Origin: Cephalopachus bancanus
Taxonomy: Eukaryota > Chordata > Mammalia > Primates > Tarsiidae
Reading direction: 5' to 3'
DNA: 64,000 nucleotides
NCBI GenBank assembly: GCA_027257055.1
Contig: JAPVLO010000059.1
Coordinates: forward strand, 3,410,001 to 3,474,000
The translations under genes were made by a program, and so were the position numbers. Numbering within the stretch: position 1 is the stretch's first letter; each line of letters starts with the position of its first letter. Under the pieces are notes generated by a model that had not been told where the DNA came from, did not search any database, and was given only the letters and a program-made list of their open reading frames with translations. This document shows, piece by piece, positions 9,191-20,423 of this stretch.

Positions 9191-9850
9191 GTGAGTGCCG
9201 GCCGCCAAGGGGACGCGGCCCCGGCCGGCGCGCATGGGGGATGCGGAGTTGTCGCCTGGGCGCGGAGCTCGGGCGCCCGTCCCGGAGACCCTGGAGAGGG
9301 TGGAGGGGGTTCCAGCGCCCGGAGAAGAGAGGGATATCGGCTCCGCTAGCTCTGGCGGTGATGTTTAGGGAGGCTGGTGTTCGGGGAGGGTGGAAGCAGA
9401 GGCCGGCCGGGGAGGGGACGGGGGACGCGAGGGTCTGCTCCCGCCTCTGTTTGGGGGGCCTGGGAGCCGGATTGGGAGAAAGAAACACTTGTTTTGCTAA
9501 TCTGCCGCCGATCAGAAGAGCTAGAGTTGTGGGGCAGTTGGGGAGATTGGATCCATGGGGGGGGATGCATCTGTGGGTTTGGGGGGTTATGATGCGCCCT
9601 CGCTCCGGCGGGTATTGAAGGAGCTGGGGGTGGGGTGTGCTCGCTTTGCTGTTCTCCGACCCTTTGGGAGGACTGGTGTTTGGGGGATGAAAGCCAGGGG
9701 CTGGCCGTGGAGGACTGAAAATGTGGGGAGCAGCCTGCATTCTGGTCTCGGGGGCTCCGCCACCCCCGCCCCTTACTCGGGGTTGGGGCGCGGGCTGCGC
9801 TTCGGTGCCGGCTGAGGCATCCTCCCCGAGCGCAGTGGGAGGGCAGAGAG
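9191..9850 (+). promoter_or_regulatory. G-rich first-intron segment (G-quadruplex / R-loop candidate)
   Basis: The + strand carries many G-runs straight after the donor: GGAGGGTGGAGGGGG (about 9296-9310), GGGGAGGGGACGGGGG (about 9410-9425), and GGGGGGGGATG..GGGTTTGGGGGG (about 9556-9585). The 5'UTR just upstream is C-rich on the same strand, so the skew flips close to the exon end. Function is inferred from composition only. Confidence 0.5.
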
Positions 9851-10640
9851 CAGGCGGTTTGAGGGAGATCCCTGGCTCCCCTAGCCCCAGCCCGCGGCCC
9901 CTTCCTCCACTCCTGTGCTCGGCTGGGTTGCTGGGGTCGGGGCGCGGGGGGCGGGCCGGTGACCGGGTTGCCATTCACACCGGAGTGGATTTTTTTTTTT
10001 TCGCGCGCCCTGCCTACCTTCATCTTTGCCCTTTTACAGGCTGTTCGCGGCTGGCAGACCCAGACCCGCTCCTTTCTGGTCAGGTTAAGGCAGGAGCGAT
10101 ATTGGCCACTGGTGACGAGAATAAATGACCGCACGTAACGGTGTGCGCCTCCGCGAGCCTCCACTTCCAGCCTTCAGTCGGCAGGCTCCCCTCCTTTCAC
10201 CCCTCGGGGAGGGCGGAGGCCGGCTGCCTCCGTCTCTCCTTTTGCAGCCCCCACAGGCTGCAGCCCTGAGCGCGAAGCGGTCCCGCTCTCTCCCTGGGGG
10301 TGGAGGCCGAGTCCTCTGCCCTAGCCCAGGGAAGGGGTGGGGGAGAGGGGCCGATTCGCCTTTCATCCCTCGTCCTCCTAAGGACAGAGAATCCCCCGTT
10401 TTCCTGCCGTTTCATTCACGAGCTCCTGGATACCCGGAGGTGGTGGTTCTCTGAATAAAGAAAAAGACTAGCTTGCTCCGAGGTTTCGGCTCTGCCTGGT
10501 TGCAGCCGCCTGTCCCCGGGCGACCAGAGCGCCCGGTTTTGGTGCAGCGGGTCCCCCGGCCCGTTATGCGCCCCGAAGCAGGGCGCAGGCGCCCTCGCTG
10601 CCCTCGGGGACCCGCTCGGGTGGTGGGGAGTGCCCCCTCT
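9740..10640. promoter_or_regulatory. Second CpG-rich block in intron 1
   Basis: GC-rich and CpG-rich but less dense than the main island, for example around 9930-10010, 10195-10300 and 10500-10620. No repeats. It may be the island shore, an alternative promoter or an enhancer; there is no direct evidence for any of these. Confidence 0.5.
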
Positions 10641-12030
10641 GCGGGTTCGGGGGTGGCCTCGAGGGGCAGCGAGGCCAAGCGCCGTCTTTTCTTCTGCACC
10701 CCCTTTTCTCTCTGCGCATCCTCCTGCCCCCGGAGCCGCACGGAGCTCCTGCCACAGCCCAGACACTTAGCTCAGAGGCCAAGAGAGGACGTGCGTCCAC
10801 GCTCACCCTGAGGCCTGGGGTTGCCCACAGGGGGCCTGCCTCTACGGGTGGGGACATCTCCCTCTTTCGCTTGAAGCCCAAAGCTCAGTATTCGTATTAA
10901 TAATTCCCCCCTTCTGGACTCCCCTTCTTTGCCACGGACTTGCTGGCCGAGTGGGCGCAGGTGCACACAGGGGTTGAGCTTTTTGTGAGTGAGGGCTGCG
11001 CTTTCAGAGGGTCAGTGAAGGCCGCGGAGGGCAGCCTTGCGAGATAAGAGGCATTTCCAATTCCGCTTCTGGCATTCTTACGCTCAGGGATGCAGTCAGT
11101 GGGCCGACCGCGGTTTTCTTTTCACTGTGTTTGAGGAAGCTTGCAGTCCAACCTGGGACTTGCCAGGGATCCTGCCTTCGTGGGCCTTGGTCCGTTTTCG
11201 TCTTCTCATTTTCTTTTCGTGCCCACGCTGCGAGGTAAATAGCCCTTTTCCTCGTCCAGGAGCCGAGGAGTGTCAGCCTGGGAAGGGGCCGTGGTGGGAG
11301 GCCCAGGCGAAGAGAGGGTTTGGTTTGGGAAAGTGCAGCCGCCTTTAGAGCCAGGTTAAGTTAAAATATCAGCCGTGGGAGACGCTGGCTTTCCGTTTTC
11401 CGAGGGTGCCACGACGCCGCTGAACCTCAGGGGGCGCCCCCGAGCCACTTGTCGGGCTCCTGCCATCTCCGCTGGTCGGCCTCGGCCACCTCCACGCCGC
11501 GGGGATGGGGCGCGCGTGCCCGGGTTCCGAGGCGCGGGGGCTGCGGACGCGCCTTGGCGACAAGACGGCCTTGGCTCGGCGGTGCTGTCCCTGGATTTCT
11601 GCAAACCCGCTGCGGGGTTCGCTTTGGGTCCCCCACTTCTTGCCAGCCATAACCTCCTAAGCGTTTATCCGTTTGACACGAGGAATAAAAATGCTTTTGG
11701 TTTTGGCTAGGGTCTTCCTTGTGGATCTTAGCCAAAATTTCTTTTTTTACTTATTTTGTCTGTTTCCTTTCAGAATCGCAGCAACTTTTTCAGTTGCGTT
11801 TGAGTTCTCAGCTCCCGTTCGGGATACCGGATAGCTGTAGTTTGGGGAGGGTTTTGGTAGCCCAGGCCTGGCACGAGTCTTTTCCCAGCAGATCGGAAAC
11901 AGTGGCTTTTAGTCTTTCAACAGCAGCATGACAGGTGTGGGATCCATGTCAGGGTTAGTGCTTCAAGAGATGCTTTCCAAGTGTAGAGCGGACGTATTAC
12001 CAAACATGGTACTGGGCATATCACGTTCAA
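10640..12030. promoter_or_regulatory. Repeat-free downstream shore with a third small CpG-rich patch (11390-11620)
   Basis: CpG density falls after 10.75 kb, then rises again at 11390-11620 (CCACGACGCCGCTG, GGGGATGGGGCGCGCGTGCC, GCGGACGCGCC). No transposons. The absence of insertions from 7 to 12 kb is consistent with regulatory constraint. Confidence 0.45.
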
Positions 12031-12031
12031 C

Positions 12032-12265
12032 ATCTTTTTAAAAATTACTATGGGAACATGTTCAAAAGTAGAAACATATAATGGACCCCTGAATAACCCC
12101 CCCAGCTTCCACAATTATCAACTTAATCTTCTCATCTATTTTCCCCCAGCATTTTGAAACAAATCCTGTGCTTAGTTCATTTAAACTTTAGTATATACAT
12201 CGCTAATCATTGGGAATTTAATTGCCTCTGACACAATATAAAATGTTGCTTGAGAGGGTTAACCT
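12032..12265 (-). mobile_element. L1M-type LINE fragment
   Basis: Contains AACATGTTCAAAAGTAGAAA, ATAATGGACCCCTGAATAAC, CACAATTATCAACTTAATCT and AAATCCTGTGCTTAG. This is the order found in antisense 3' ends of old mammalian L1M elements. Family recalled, diverged. Confidence 0.5.
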
Positions 12266-13160
12266 TTTATCTACTTTACATTCTCTAGCTATTCAGCAGA
12301 TTTTTTTTTTTTTATTGATTTCTTCTCTCTTTTGGCCCTCAGAGTGAAACTCTTCTCTTTGGTTTTGATGTTTGGTATGGTTAATTGCGTTACATCTAGG
12401 AGGCTGCCGTTGGAAACCCTTCAGCTCAGCTTTGTATCTTGGTTGTGTCAGGATTGGAGGGTCCTTAATTGATGTTGGGTGAATCCTGAATCTCCCTTTG
12501 AGCTGTCTCTTGTATTTGCATGTGCAGGCTTTAGTTCTGATGGGAAAAGGCAAAAGCCATATTAGGACATCAGCAATCTTATTCTTAGGAATGGGTTGAG
12601 AGATCATGCAGTCCCCACCTCCCAAGTGTCTTATTTAAAAATAAGGAATTTTTGTCTAGTTTCTAAACTGGGTGCCTTTGACACAATTATGGAATAAACT
12701 CTTTGATGTTTCCGTCTAAACAGTGTTCACATGGCAGAGCTGATGAAGTTAGAACATTCATACAAATAGGCATAAACAGGACCTTTTGGAAACGGGAGGC
12801 TGCTGTTGCTGGAGGAAGAAATATAGGAAAGGTTGGCTGACTTGAGACAAGGGACTATCCCATAGTGAAGCTTTGATCATCCCCTTAATTATGGACCTGT
12901 TTTCATTGAATAAAAGATTATGTTGTGTTTACTTGAAGTGATCCAGGGAATACTGATGACTTAATGCAGCAAAACAACAACAATAAAACCCTTTCAGATT
13001 CATCTGTCTGTTCTGAAAATCTTCTGAGTTAACGTAGTATAATTGGCTATACACATGCACCAGTTGAAAGGAACTTTCTTGCCATTTCTGTAAGACCATT
13101 TAAAATGCCCTGGAGCAGTTATTACGAGGGAACTCCTCCTACGCCTTTACCTCCCTGCTT
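12266..13160. other. Unannotated intronic sequence
   Basis: A T-run at 12300-12314, then sequence with no repeat I recognise. The stretch 12330-12640 has balanced composition and could be a conserved element or an old unrecognised transposon. Confidence 0.3.
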
Positions 13161-13177
13161 TTTCTTGGAAACTTCTT

Positions 13178-13453
13178 TTTTTTTTAGTTGGAATCTCACT
13201 CTGTCACCCAGACTGGAGTGCAGTGGCCGCTCCTGGCCACTGCAGCCTCAACCTGCCGGGCTCCGGCGATCCTTCAGCCTCAGCCTTCCAAGTAGCTGGA
13301 ACTACAGGCGTGCGCTACCACACCCGGCTCATTTTTTGATTTATTGTAGAGATGAGGTCTCGCCAAGTTGCCCAGGCGGGTCTCGAACCCGGCAGTCCAC
13401 TCACCTCAGCCTCCCAAAGGCGCAGGATTACAGGCTGAGCCACTGAGCCCGGC
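13178..13453 (-). mobile_element. Alu SINE with perfect 17-bp target-site duplication
   Basis: TTTCTTGGAAACTTCTT is repeated exactly at 13161-13177 and 13454-13470. The copy has GTGGCCGCTCCTGGCCACTG and AAAGGCGCAGG but keeps CCAAGTTGCCC. A small deletion removes GCGGGCTCAGGCAA. Confidence 0.95.
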
Positions 13454-13470
13454 TTTCTTGGAAACTTCTT

Positions 13471-14812
13471 AACTAAAGAGACAGTCTGGGCACTTAAATT
13501 AGCCTTATCTAGATGAAGAAAGCAAGTTAAGCATTGCTGGTAGGTTATTGCTTTAACACTTGCCTTTTACAGGGAAGTTGTTGTCTTGTTGTTGTTGTTG
13601 TTGCCATTTTGTTTTTTAAATTTGGATTTCTACTCAGCATGTGGGACAGTGAAATGTCATTTCTAAGCAGGATGACGATTACAACGTGGGTGTGCATTCT
13701 GAATTGGGAGACTAAAAAACATCATGATTAACACTGCCATTCTGGGGCACATCTTTCATGTGGTCACATTTCATAACTCAGAGCTTATAGAAAAAAATTA
13801 GGGCATCATGAAGTTCCCTCAAAAGCGCTTGATGCCCTCAAGTAAGACGTTGGTACACTTTGGTTACAGACTGATCACTATCAGATGATGGATGGTAGTC
13901 ATTGAAACCGTGTTTTTGGCTGTATCTGTGTAGAGAATAAAAGCCCTGCAGATCTAATAATATAATGGAAGCCAAGGAAGAGTACCCTGCTTCCACTTTT
14001 AATTTTCCATCTGAGCTTGATCTAGGTAAAGTTAGTAGCCACTGATGAGGTGGAGGGAGGGGCTCAGGAAAGTGAGAAATGTTCTTCTGAGAAGAGTCTG
14101 CTTCTAGTAGGCTGTGAGGGCTTCTTGTCAAATTTGGTAATAGTCACTGAATGTGTCCCAGATGATTAAAAAGATCAAAGATCTCCACTTCCCAGTCTGA
14201 GAAATGGGAACAACCATCTTTGCTTGCAAAGAAACAAACTCAGGGCTATGGCAGTGTCCTATGCATTTAGAAGATGAAATCTACATCTGTAAAAAATAGT
14301 TATCTGACATGGAGTTTACTTTGACTTATTTTTGGTATTTTGTTTATGTGGAGTTGTAACCAGTAAGATCACTCCAAAAAGGATAAATGTGTTTCAAAAA
14401 CCTGGATGTACTTTTTCCTACCTGCTGTTTCCCCTGCTTTTTCCTACCATTCTCCTCTGTCATATTTCTAAGACCACAGAATTGTTAATGTTGTCTTAAA
14501 AACAAAATCTTAAAGTAATGTAAGTGAATTTCACTTTCAGAAAAGTCTGTGATGATTGAGATGTATAAAATATATTTTTGGTTTACTTAATATGGAAAGG
14601 ATTGTTAGGTTTATAAACAATGACTGTGCAAGATTGCTTTAAGTAGCTAGAGGGCTCCTTGAGTAATTGTCTCTTCCTATAGGGACACCTATAATTGGAG
14701 GGGCCATTTCAACTGGTATGACGTTTTGACAAAAGTATCATCTATTTGAGATGGCTTGCTGGGCTCAAGGTTTCTATGACTGCAGCACTTGATTAGACTA
14801 TTAAAAAAATTT
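13471..14812. other. Unannotated intronic sequence
   Basis: No repeat recognised apart from a short GTTGTTGTTGTTGTTG tract at about 13588-13603. No convincing coding potential. Confidence 0.35.
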
Positions 14813-15100
14813 GGGCCGGGCTTGGTGGCTCAGCCTGTAATCCTGCGCCTTTGGGAGGCTGAGGTGAGTGAATTGCCTGAGCCTGCGGGTTCGAGACCCG
14901 CCTGGGCAGCGAGACTTCATCTCTACAATAAATCAAAAAATCAGCTGGGCGTGGTAGCACATGCCTGTAATTCTGGCTACTCGGAAGGCTGAGGCGGAAG
15001 GATTGCCGGAGCCCAGCAGGTCGAGGCTGCGGTGGCTGGGAGCGGCCACTGCACTCCAGTCTGGGCGACAGAGTGAGACTCCAACTCAAAAAAAAAAAAA
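14813..15100 (+). mobile_element. Alu SINE, 'GCCTTT / deleted AACTTGG' subtype
   Basis: GGGCCGGGCTTGGTGGCTCA start, CCTGCGCCTTTGGG, GGGCAGCGAGACTTC and GGGAGCGGCCACTGC. The tail begins GACTCCAACTC. Nearly the same sequence as the 3221 copy. First of three head-to-tail Alus. Confidence 0.93.
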
Positions 15101-15108
15101 TTGGTTTT

Positions 15109-15402
15109 GGGCTGGGTATGGTAGCTCACGCCTGTAATCACAGCACTTTGGGAAGGGGAGATGTGTGGATTGCCTGAGCCCCCAGGGGTTCAGTACCAGC
15201 TTGGGCAACTTGGTGAAATCTCATCTCTATGATAAATAAAAAAATTAGCCAGGCATGGTGGTGCATGCCTATGGTTCCAGCTACTTGGAAGGCTGAGGCA
15301 GAAGGATCACCTGAACCCCACAGGTTGAGGCTGTGGTAGCTGTGAGCGTGCCACGACACTGCTGCCTACGTGACAGAGTGAGACTCTGACTCCAAAAAAA
15401 AA
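15109..15402 (+). mobile_element. Alu SINE
   Basis: GGGCTGGGTATGGTAGCTCA start, with CAACTTGGTGAAATCTC in the left arm and a poly(A) tail running into TTTTTTTT. Second of the head-to-tail trio. Confidence 0.9.
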
Positions 15403-15423
15403 AATTTTTTTTAAAGCCCTTTA

Positions 15424-15675
15424 GGCTGGGCTCAGTGGCTCAGCCTGTAATCCCAGCACTTTGGGAGACCAAGGTGAGTAGATTGCCTGAGCTTGCAGGT
15501 TCAAGACCAGCCCAGGCAGCTTGGCCAAACCTCGTCTCTACAATAAATCAAAAATTAGCCGGGCGTGGTAGCATGCCTGTAGTTCTGGCTACTTCCCCAG
15601 CAGTGAGTGTGCCACTGCACTTCAGCCTGGGTGACAGAGTGAGACTCCGACTTCAGAAAAAACAAAGAAGAAAAA
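15424..15675 (+). mobile_element. Alu SINE with right-arm deletion
   Basis: GGCTGGGCTCAGTGGCTCAG start. About 40 bp of the right arm is missing (TTCTGGCTACTT is followed directly by CCCCAGCAGTG). CCCTTTA before (about 15417) and after (about 15680) the element is the likely target-site duplication. Confidence 0.9.
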
Positions 15676-15964
15676 AAACCCCTTTAGTGCTGGATGAAGG
15701 AATGACAGCAGAGGAGGGTTGTGTGTGTGCCTGGTTCTCTTTTGGAAGCTCCCCTTACTGAGTTGGGTGGTGTTATGTTGTACTTGGGGTGGGTAGAGTA
15801 GGAGGCACCTTACACTTAGAATGAGATCTTTGATATCTGTCAACTAGTTGATGAGAATCACTGTACTGTTTTGTCAGCACATAGCAAGAAGAAATTTTTT
15901 AGGAGCCTAGAACTTGTTAATGCTATTTTTTCTACCCTAAACTAGGTGACTGTTGAGAGTTTTG

Positions 15965-16198
15965 TAGAATACAGCAAAGTAGGTAGAAATATGGCCTCTG
16001 GAGCCAGCCTGCCCCTGTCATTACTAGCTGTGCTGCCTTAGACAAGTTACTTCTGTATCTTGTTTTTCTTTCCTTTTGTCTGTGAAATGGAATAGTGATA
16101 GAAACCTGACTCATAAGATCTTTGTGAGGTTTGAATGAGAATGCACATAGGGACTTAGCACTGTGCATGGTAAATAGTTAAGTGCTCAGTAAATTAAA
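15965..16198 (+). repeat. MIR SINE
   Basis: Full MIR order: ATGGCCTCTGGAGCCAGCCT, TAGCTGTGCTGCCTTAGACA, TCTGTGAAATGGAATAGTGA, GTGAGGTTTGAATGAGAATG, CACTGTGCATGGTAAATAG. Confidence 0.85.
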
Positions 16199-16199
16199 C

Positions 16200-17308
16200 C
16201 ATTTTTATTTTATGTCTATTTAAGTGATTTGGATAGGAGTGTTTGGAAAGAAGAAAATGAAACCGAAAAGCACAACTGTATGTATAAACAACTTTTAAAA
16301 TTTTTATATAAACATGTATGATAAACACTTGTATTAACACGTCTGATAGGTTTTGCACCTGCCTTTGCTGTTGAGGGGAAGTGAGAGTGAGAATGAGAGT
16401 GGGCCTGAGGACATCCCATGTAAGGTTACTAATGTGGTTACATTTTGAGGTTTAAAGAGATGAGAAAGCCACCATGAAGTCTGAGATACCTCCTTGTCCA
16501 CATTGCAAAGGAGGTCTCTGCTTTCTCAGCTTAAATTGAAAAAAATGCTTTCTGTAGGCTTGAAATGTGCCTTATGAATCTTCCAAATTCCTGTGTTGAG
16601 AGTTATTAGGGTCCTGCACCCTGAGATGTTAATTTCTTAGGCCTTGTGGACTGTGTGGGAATGAAGTGAAATGGGATTACTCTGTGACTGTCATTTCTGT
16701 GTTTTAATTTGGTTGCCACTAATGGGAAGCAAACAGTAGTTGAGTGCTTTTATTTTGTACTTGGGTGACGCTTGAACACACCCATGTCCCTGTGTCCATA
16801 TTTTTGTGTATTCAGACTTACAGAGCATCCCAGAGAGAACCACATGCCTGAGAGAGAGGCATTACACCCTTGTACACCTCCTGCCCTCTGCTCATTTTTT
16901 TGCAGACTGAAATCAGCATGATGGTTTTCTGGCCAAACAAAATGTGATTTTAAACTACTCTGTTTAGCTATTTTTGGAGAGTAGCAAAGTGACACAGTTG
17001 GCTGCTGAAATCTAGCAACTAAAAAAGAAGAAATGAAAGCATAGTTCATGGAATATGTAACACTTCCATGTAAGAAAATAGGACAACTGGTCTTATTTTT
17101 GGGTCTGTGATACTATCTTTCTAAGTGAGTGAAGCAGGGTGTTTTATAATGCAGTGGGTATACTTTTGAGGAATTCATACCCGCTATAGTATGAATCTCA
17201 GTGGTGTCTGAATACTCATATCATTGCTGCCTCATAAATCCTGCAGTGCACTTAAATATTTGAATGGGGGGCACAACCATAAGTAATTTAGCAAGCATGA
17301 AAGCATAG
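16200..17308. other. Unannotated intronic sequence
   Basis: No recognised repeat or gene; AT-rich single-copy appearance. Confidence 0.35.
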
Positions 17309-17318
17309 TTCAGATTAG

Positions 17319-17478
17319 TCAGGTGTGGTGGCACGTGCCTATAGTCCCAGCTGCTGGGGAGGATGAGGTAGGGGGATCACTTGAGCCCAGGAATCCAAGG
17401 CTGCAGTGAGCTGTGATCATGCCAGTGTACTCCAGCCTGGGCAACAGAATGACGTCCTGTCTCTGGGAAAAAAAAAAG
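17319..17478 (+). mobile_element. Right-arm Alu monomer (FRAM-like)
   Basis: Only the right arm (TCAGGTGTGGTGGCACGTGC to poly(A)) is present. TTCAGATTAG flanks it at 17309-17318 and 17485-17494, a 10-bp target-site duplication. Confidence 0.85.
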
Positions 17479-17689
17479 TCCAGATTCAGATTAGTAAGGA
17501 AATATTATTAACTTCTTAAGATTATCTTTAAAACTGAGTGTCAGTTAAAAAAAACAAAACCAAACACTTTTTCTGGAGGTTTTCTATCTAGTGAGTGTAG
17601 AGGCTGAGCCAGTTTTTGTCTTAGCTCTGTCACTGGGTTGCCAGGCAGTCTTGGACGGATTACTCAACATCTTGTGGAGGTGGGGTTGG

Positions 17690-18000
17690 GTGGTGCTGGG
17701 AATCTGGGGGTTCCAGATGCACCAAGACCTCAGAGGCCTGGGTTGAAATTGTTGGTCCATTGCAGCAGTTACCTTGGGCAAATGGGCCTCAGCTTTTCAA
17801 TCTCTAAAATGAAAACGGTGGTTATAATAGCTGACATTCACCAATCACTTGTGATCTAGGCCCTGGGCCTGAGCATTTTCTGTGCTTTTAATCCTCTTGG
17901 GAATATGAAACCATCATTATTTCTACTTTAGAATAAGAAAACTAAAGCTGAAGAAGATTGTCACTTGTCCAAGGTCACTGGAGTATAGTAAGTGGGGGTG
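17690..18000. repeat. Two MIR fragments in opposite directions
   Basis: 17690-17822 reads as forward MIR (GCAGTTACCTTGGGCAAATG, CAATCTCTAAAATGAAAACG). 17824-18000 reads as reverse MIR (TAATAGCTGACATTCACC, AAGAAAACTAAAGCTGAAGA, TCCAAGGTCACTGGAG). Confidence 0.65.
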
Positions 18001-19519
18001 GTTGTAATATGCTTCTCTAATCATCTCTCAGGATTATTTTAAATTTCAGACCAATTGCGGTTTGAAGACCGTTTGGAAGCTGTTTTTTCTAATTGCGCAG
18101 GGTCAATTAAAAGACAGACCCAGCTTTACATATTTTATGCTATTACTTTTCTTGTGTGAGTATCATACACACTGGGTGGAATAAAGGTGTCTTCCTGTAT
18201 TTGCTACAATTAAATAAGGAAGTAATGCAATTAGTATAGGATTTTATTTGGGTACACTGAAGAGATGACCTTTCAGCAAATTACTTTAGCTTCTGAATAA
18301 GCTGATAATAACTGTGGATAGAGTCTGAGTTTGTTGGTGGTGAGTTTTTTTGAACTCCTTTTTAAAATAGCCTAAATTGATTTGGTTTGAAATTTAAGAA
18401 TTTTTGTTGGGGGCTTTAAATACAGTTACTTTATAATAATATGGTATTTTTTCTATCCCATATATGTCATCTAAGTGTGGGCTGCAGACTCTGAATCATA
18501 ACTTCAGGAAAAGTTCTGAGAGAGTTGTGCTTGGCAAGATATGGCTTGGGTTCTGGATTTTTCCTATGGAGTTTAGAACTAGCCATGGGTGCCACCAAAT
18601 CAGCTGTGGGATCTTGGGCAAGCTCCTCAGTTACTTTTGGATTGCGTTCCTCACCCTTAGCTAAACGGCTTTATCATTTTCCCCGGGATTTAAGGAATTT
18701 TTTTTTTCAGTATAACTCATAGGTTCATATAAGGGATTGTTGAATCCAGGCTGGTAAGATCAGTAGTGTTGTGGCCTTTTTACAATATGCATGTCGAATG
18801 CCCGGTACATATTGCAGTTTGTGGGGTGCACTTCTTGTTAACTTTTTCCTGCGAGACAGCTTCCTAAGGCACTAAGAACCCTTCCATTATCTTGCTAACC
18901 TTACTACAGAATATCCACAGGGAGTAGCAAAGTGGTGCGTGGAACTTGGTTATTGGAATGACTATAAACTTTTCTTTTGTCTTTTAAACATTATACCTTA
19001 TTTCTCCTGGAGGTTTGCTCATGCCAACAAAATTACGTATGGCCTTTAAAACTAATGTATATAGTCTTTGGAACTATCAAATGTGATTTATGATTGGGGT
19101 GATGGGGACAGGAGTCTGTCTAAAATGAGAACACGATCCATGTCAGGTCTTTCTGGCATGAATCTTCCTCTTTCCCTCTTGCTAATAAACTTTGTTTTAA
19201 AACTGAAAATGAAATGAGAACACAAAGCTAGTTCTGGATCTTGTGTCTGGAAAAGAGAAATGGAGAAGGGACAAGCATTTGGATCATTTGGAGTTCTGCA
19301 GAGGGCATCTGACCAGCAGATGCTCTGTTTGGCCATACTGTGTTTAAAAGAAAAAACTGAGTTAAAATTGATTAAATAGTAGAAATCCATTAAAAATAGG
19401 TCATTTCACATTCATGCCATTACCAACTATTTTCTGAGTGTCTGGGGACAGGGAGACAGTGGTGATCAAAAGAGATAGAAGCGCCTGCCCTCATGAGAGC
19501 TTCTCGGAAAAGTATAGGT
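18000..19519. other. Unannotated intronic sequence with a MIR fragment (about 18575-18715)
   Basis: A forward MIR remnant has GTGGGATCTTGGGCAAGCTC and CTCAGTTACTTTTGGATTGC. The rest shows nothing I recognise. Confidence 0.4.
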
Positions 19520-19699
19520 TATTCTTTTTTTTTTTTTTTTTGAGTTGGAGTCTCACTCTGTCGCCCAGACTGGAGTGCAGTGGTATGCTGCTGGCCACCG
19601 CAGCCTTGACCTCTTGGGCTTCGGCGATCCTTCTGCTTCAGCCTTCCAAGTAGCTGGATCTACAGGTGGCGCTACCATGCCCGGCTATTATTTTATTTT

Positions 19700-19986
19700 A
19701 TTTATTTATTTATTTTTTTGAGTTGGAGTCTCACTCTGTTGCCCAGACTGGAGTGCAGTACCCGCTCTTGGCCACTGCAGCCTCGACCTGCTGGGCTCCG
19801 GTGATCCTTCTGCCTCAGCCTTCCAAGTAGCTGGAACTGCAGGTGCGCGGCTAATTTTTTTTATTTATTGTAAAGATGAGGTCTTGCCAAGTTGCCCAGG
19901 CGGGTCTTGAATGCGCGGGCTCAGGGAATCCACTCACCTCAGCCTCCCAAAGTGCTGGGATTACAGGCTGAGCCACCGAGCCCGGC
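19700..19986 (-). mobile_element. Alu SINE, second member of nest
   Basis: Reverse Alu with a tail of TTTA units (ATTTTATTTATTTATTTATT), starting GAGTTGGAGTCTCACTCTGT and ending CCGAGCCCGGC, inserted in the linker of the outer Alu. The middle is slightly shortened (GTGCGCGGCTAATTT). Confidence 0.9.
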
Positions 19987-20001
19987 TTATTTTTTGATTT
20001 T

Positions 20002-20281
20002 TTTTTTTGAGTTGGAGTCTCACTCTGTCAACCAGACTGGAGTGCAGTGGCCGCTGCCGGCCACCACAGCCTCCACCTGCCGGGCTCCGGCGATCCTTCC
20101 GCCTCAGCCTTCCGAGTAGCCGGAATTACAGGCATGCGCTACCATGCCAGGCTAATTTTTTGATTTATTGTAGAGGTGAGGTCTCGCTGCCCAGGCGGGT
20201 CTCCAACCTGCGGGCTCAGGCAATCCACTCACCTCAGCCTCCCAAAGGCGCGGGATTACAGGCTGAGCCACCAAGCCCGGC
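20002..20281 (-). mobile_element. Alu SINE, innermost, with perfect 15-bp target-site duplication
   Basis: TTATTTTTTGATTTT occurs at 19987-20001 and 20282-20296. The copy has CTCGCTGCCCAGG (AACTTGG deleted) and AAAGGCGCGGG, so it belongs to the linked-marker subtype. Confidence 0.93.
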
Positions 20282-20423
20282 TTATTTTTTGATTTTATTG
20301 TAGAGATGAGGTCTTACCAAGTTGCCCAGGCAGGTCTCGAACCTGCGGGCTCAGACAATCCACTTACCTCAGCCTCCCAAAGCGCTGGGATTATAGGCTG
20401 AGCCACCAAGCCCGGCTATTCTT

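Larger units (their letters stand above)
7430..9480 (+). promoter_or_regulatory. PTPRG: PTPRG CpG-island promoter
   Basis: Very dense CpG and GC content, strongest at about 7850-9250 (runs such as GCGCGCGCGCCCGCCGCC near 8237). It is clear of transposons and spans exon 1. A CCAAT box sits at 7733-7737. An ETS-type ACTTCCTG is at 8391-8398. TATA-like CTTTAA stretches occur near 8226 and 8355 without a convincing TATA box. This looks like a broad CpG-island promoter with a start region plausibly around 8.2-8.4 kb. I cannot place the transcription start exactly. Confidence 0.8.
19527..20416 (-). mobile_element. Outer Alu of a three-Alu nest (split 19527-19687 and 20297-20416)
   Basis: The two halves of one reverse Alu are separated by two younger reverse Alus. 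TATTCTT at 19520-19526 and 20417-20423 flanks the whole assembly as target-site duplication. The right half resumes at ATTGTAGAGATGAGGTC exactly where the left half stops (middle linker). Confidence 0.9.

Noticed and set aside
8917..9618. A 233-codon forward frame containing the PTPRG start
   Set aside because: It begins at TTG, not ATG, and reads through the splice donor at 9191 into intron.
9171..10164. Two long reverse-strand open frames (about 270 codons each) across the CpG island
   Set aside because: They overlap in different frames, are proline/arginine/serine-rich as expected from GC-rich DNA lacking stop codons, and match no family I know.
13105..13446. Alu-derived open frames (ELESHSVAQ.. 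and [14 protein letters not shown].. types), here and in most other Alus
   Set aside because: These are translations of reverse Alu consensus repeated dozens of times. They are not genes.
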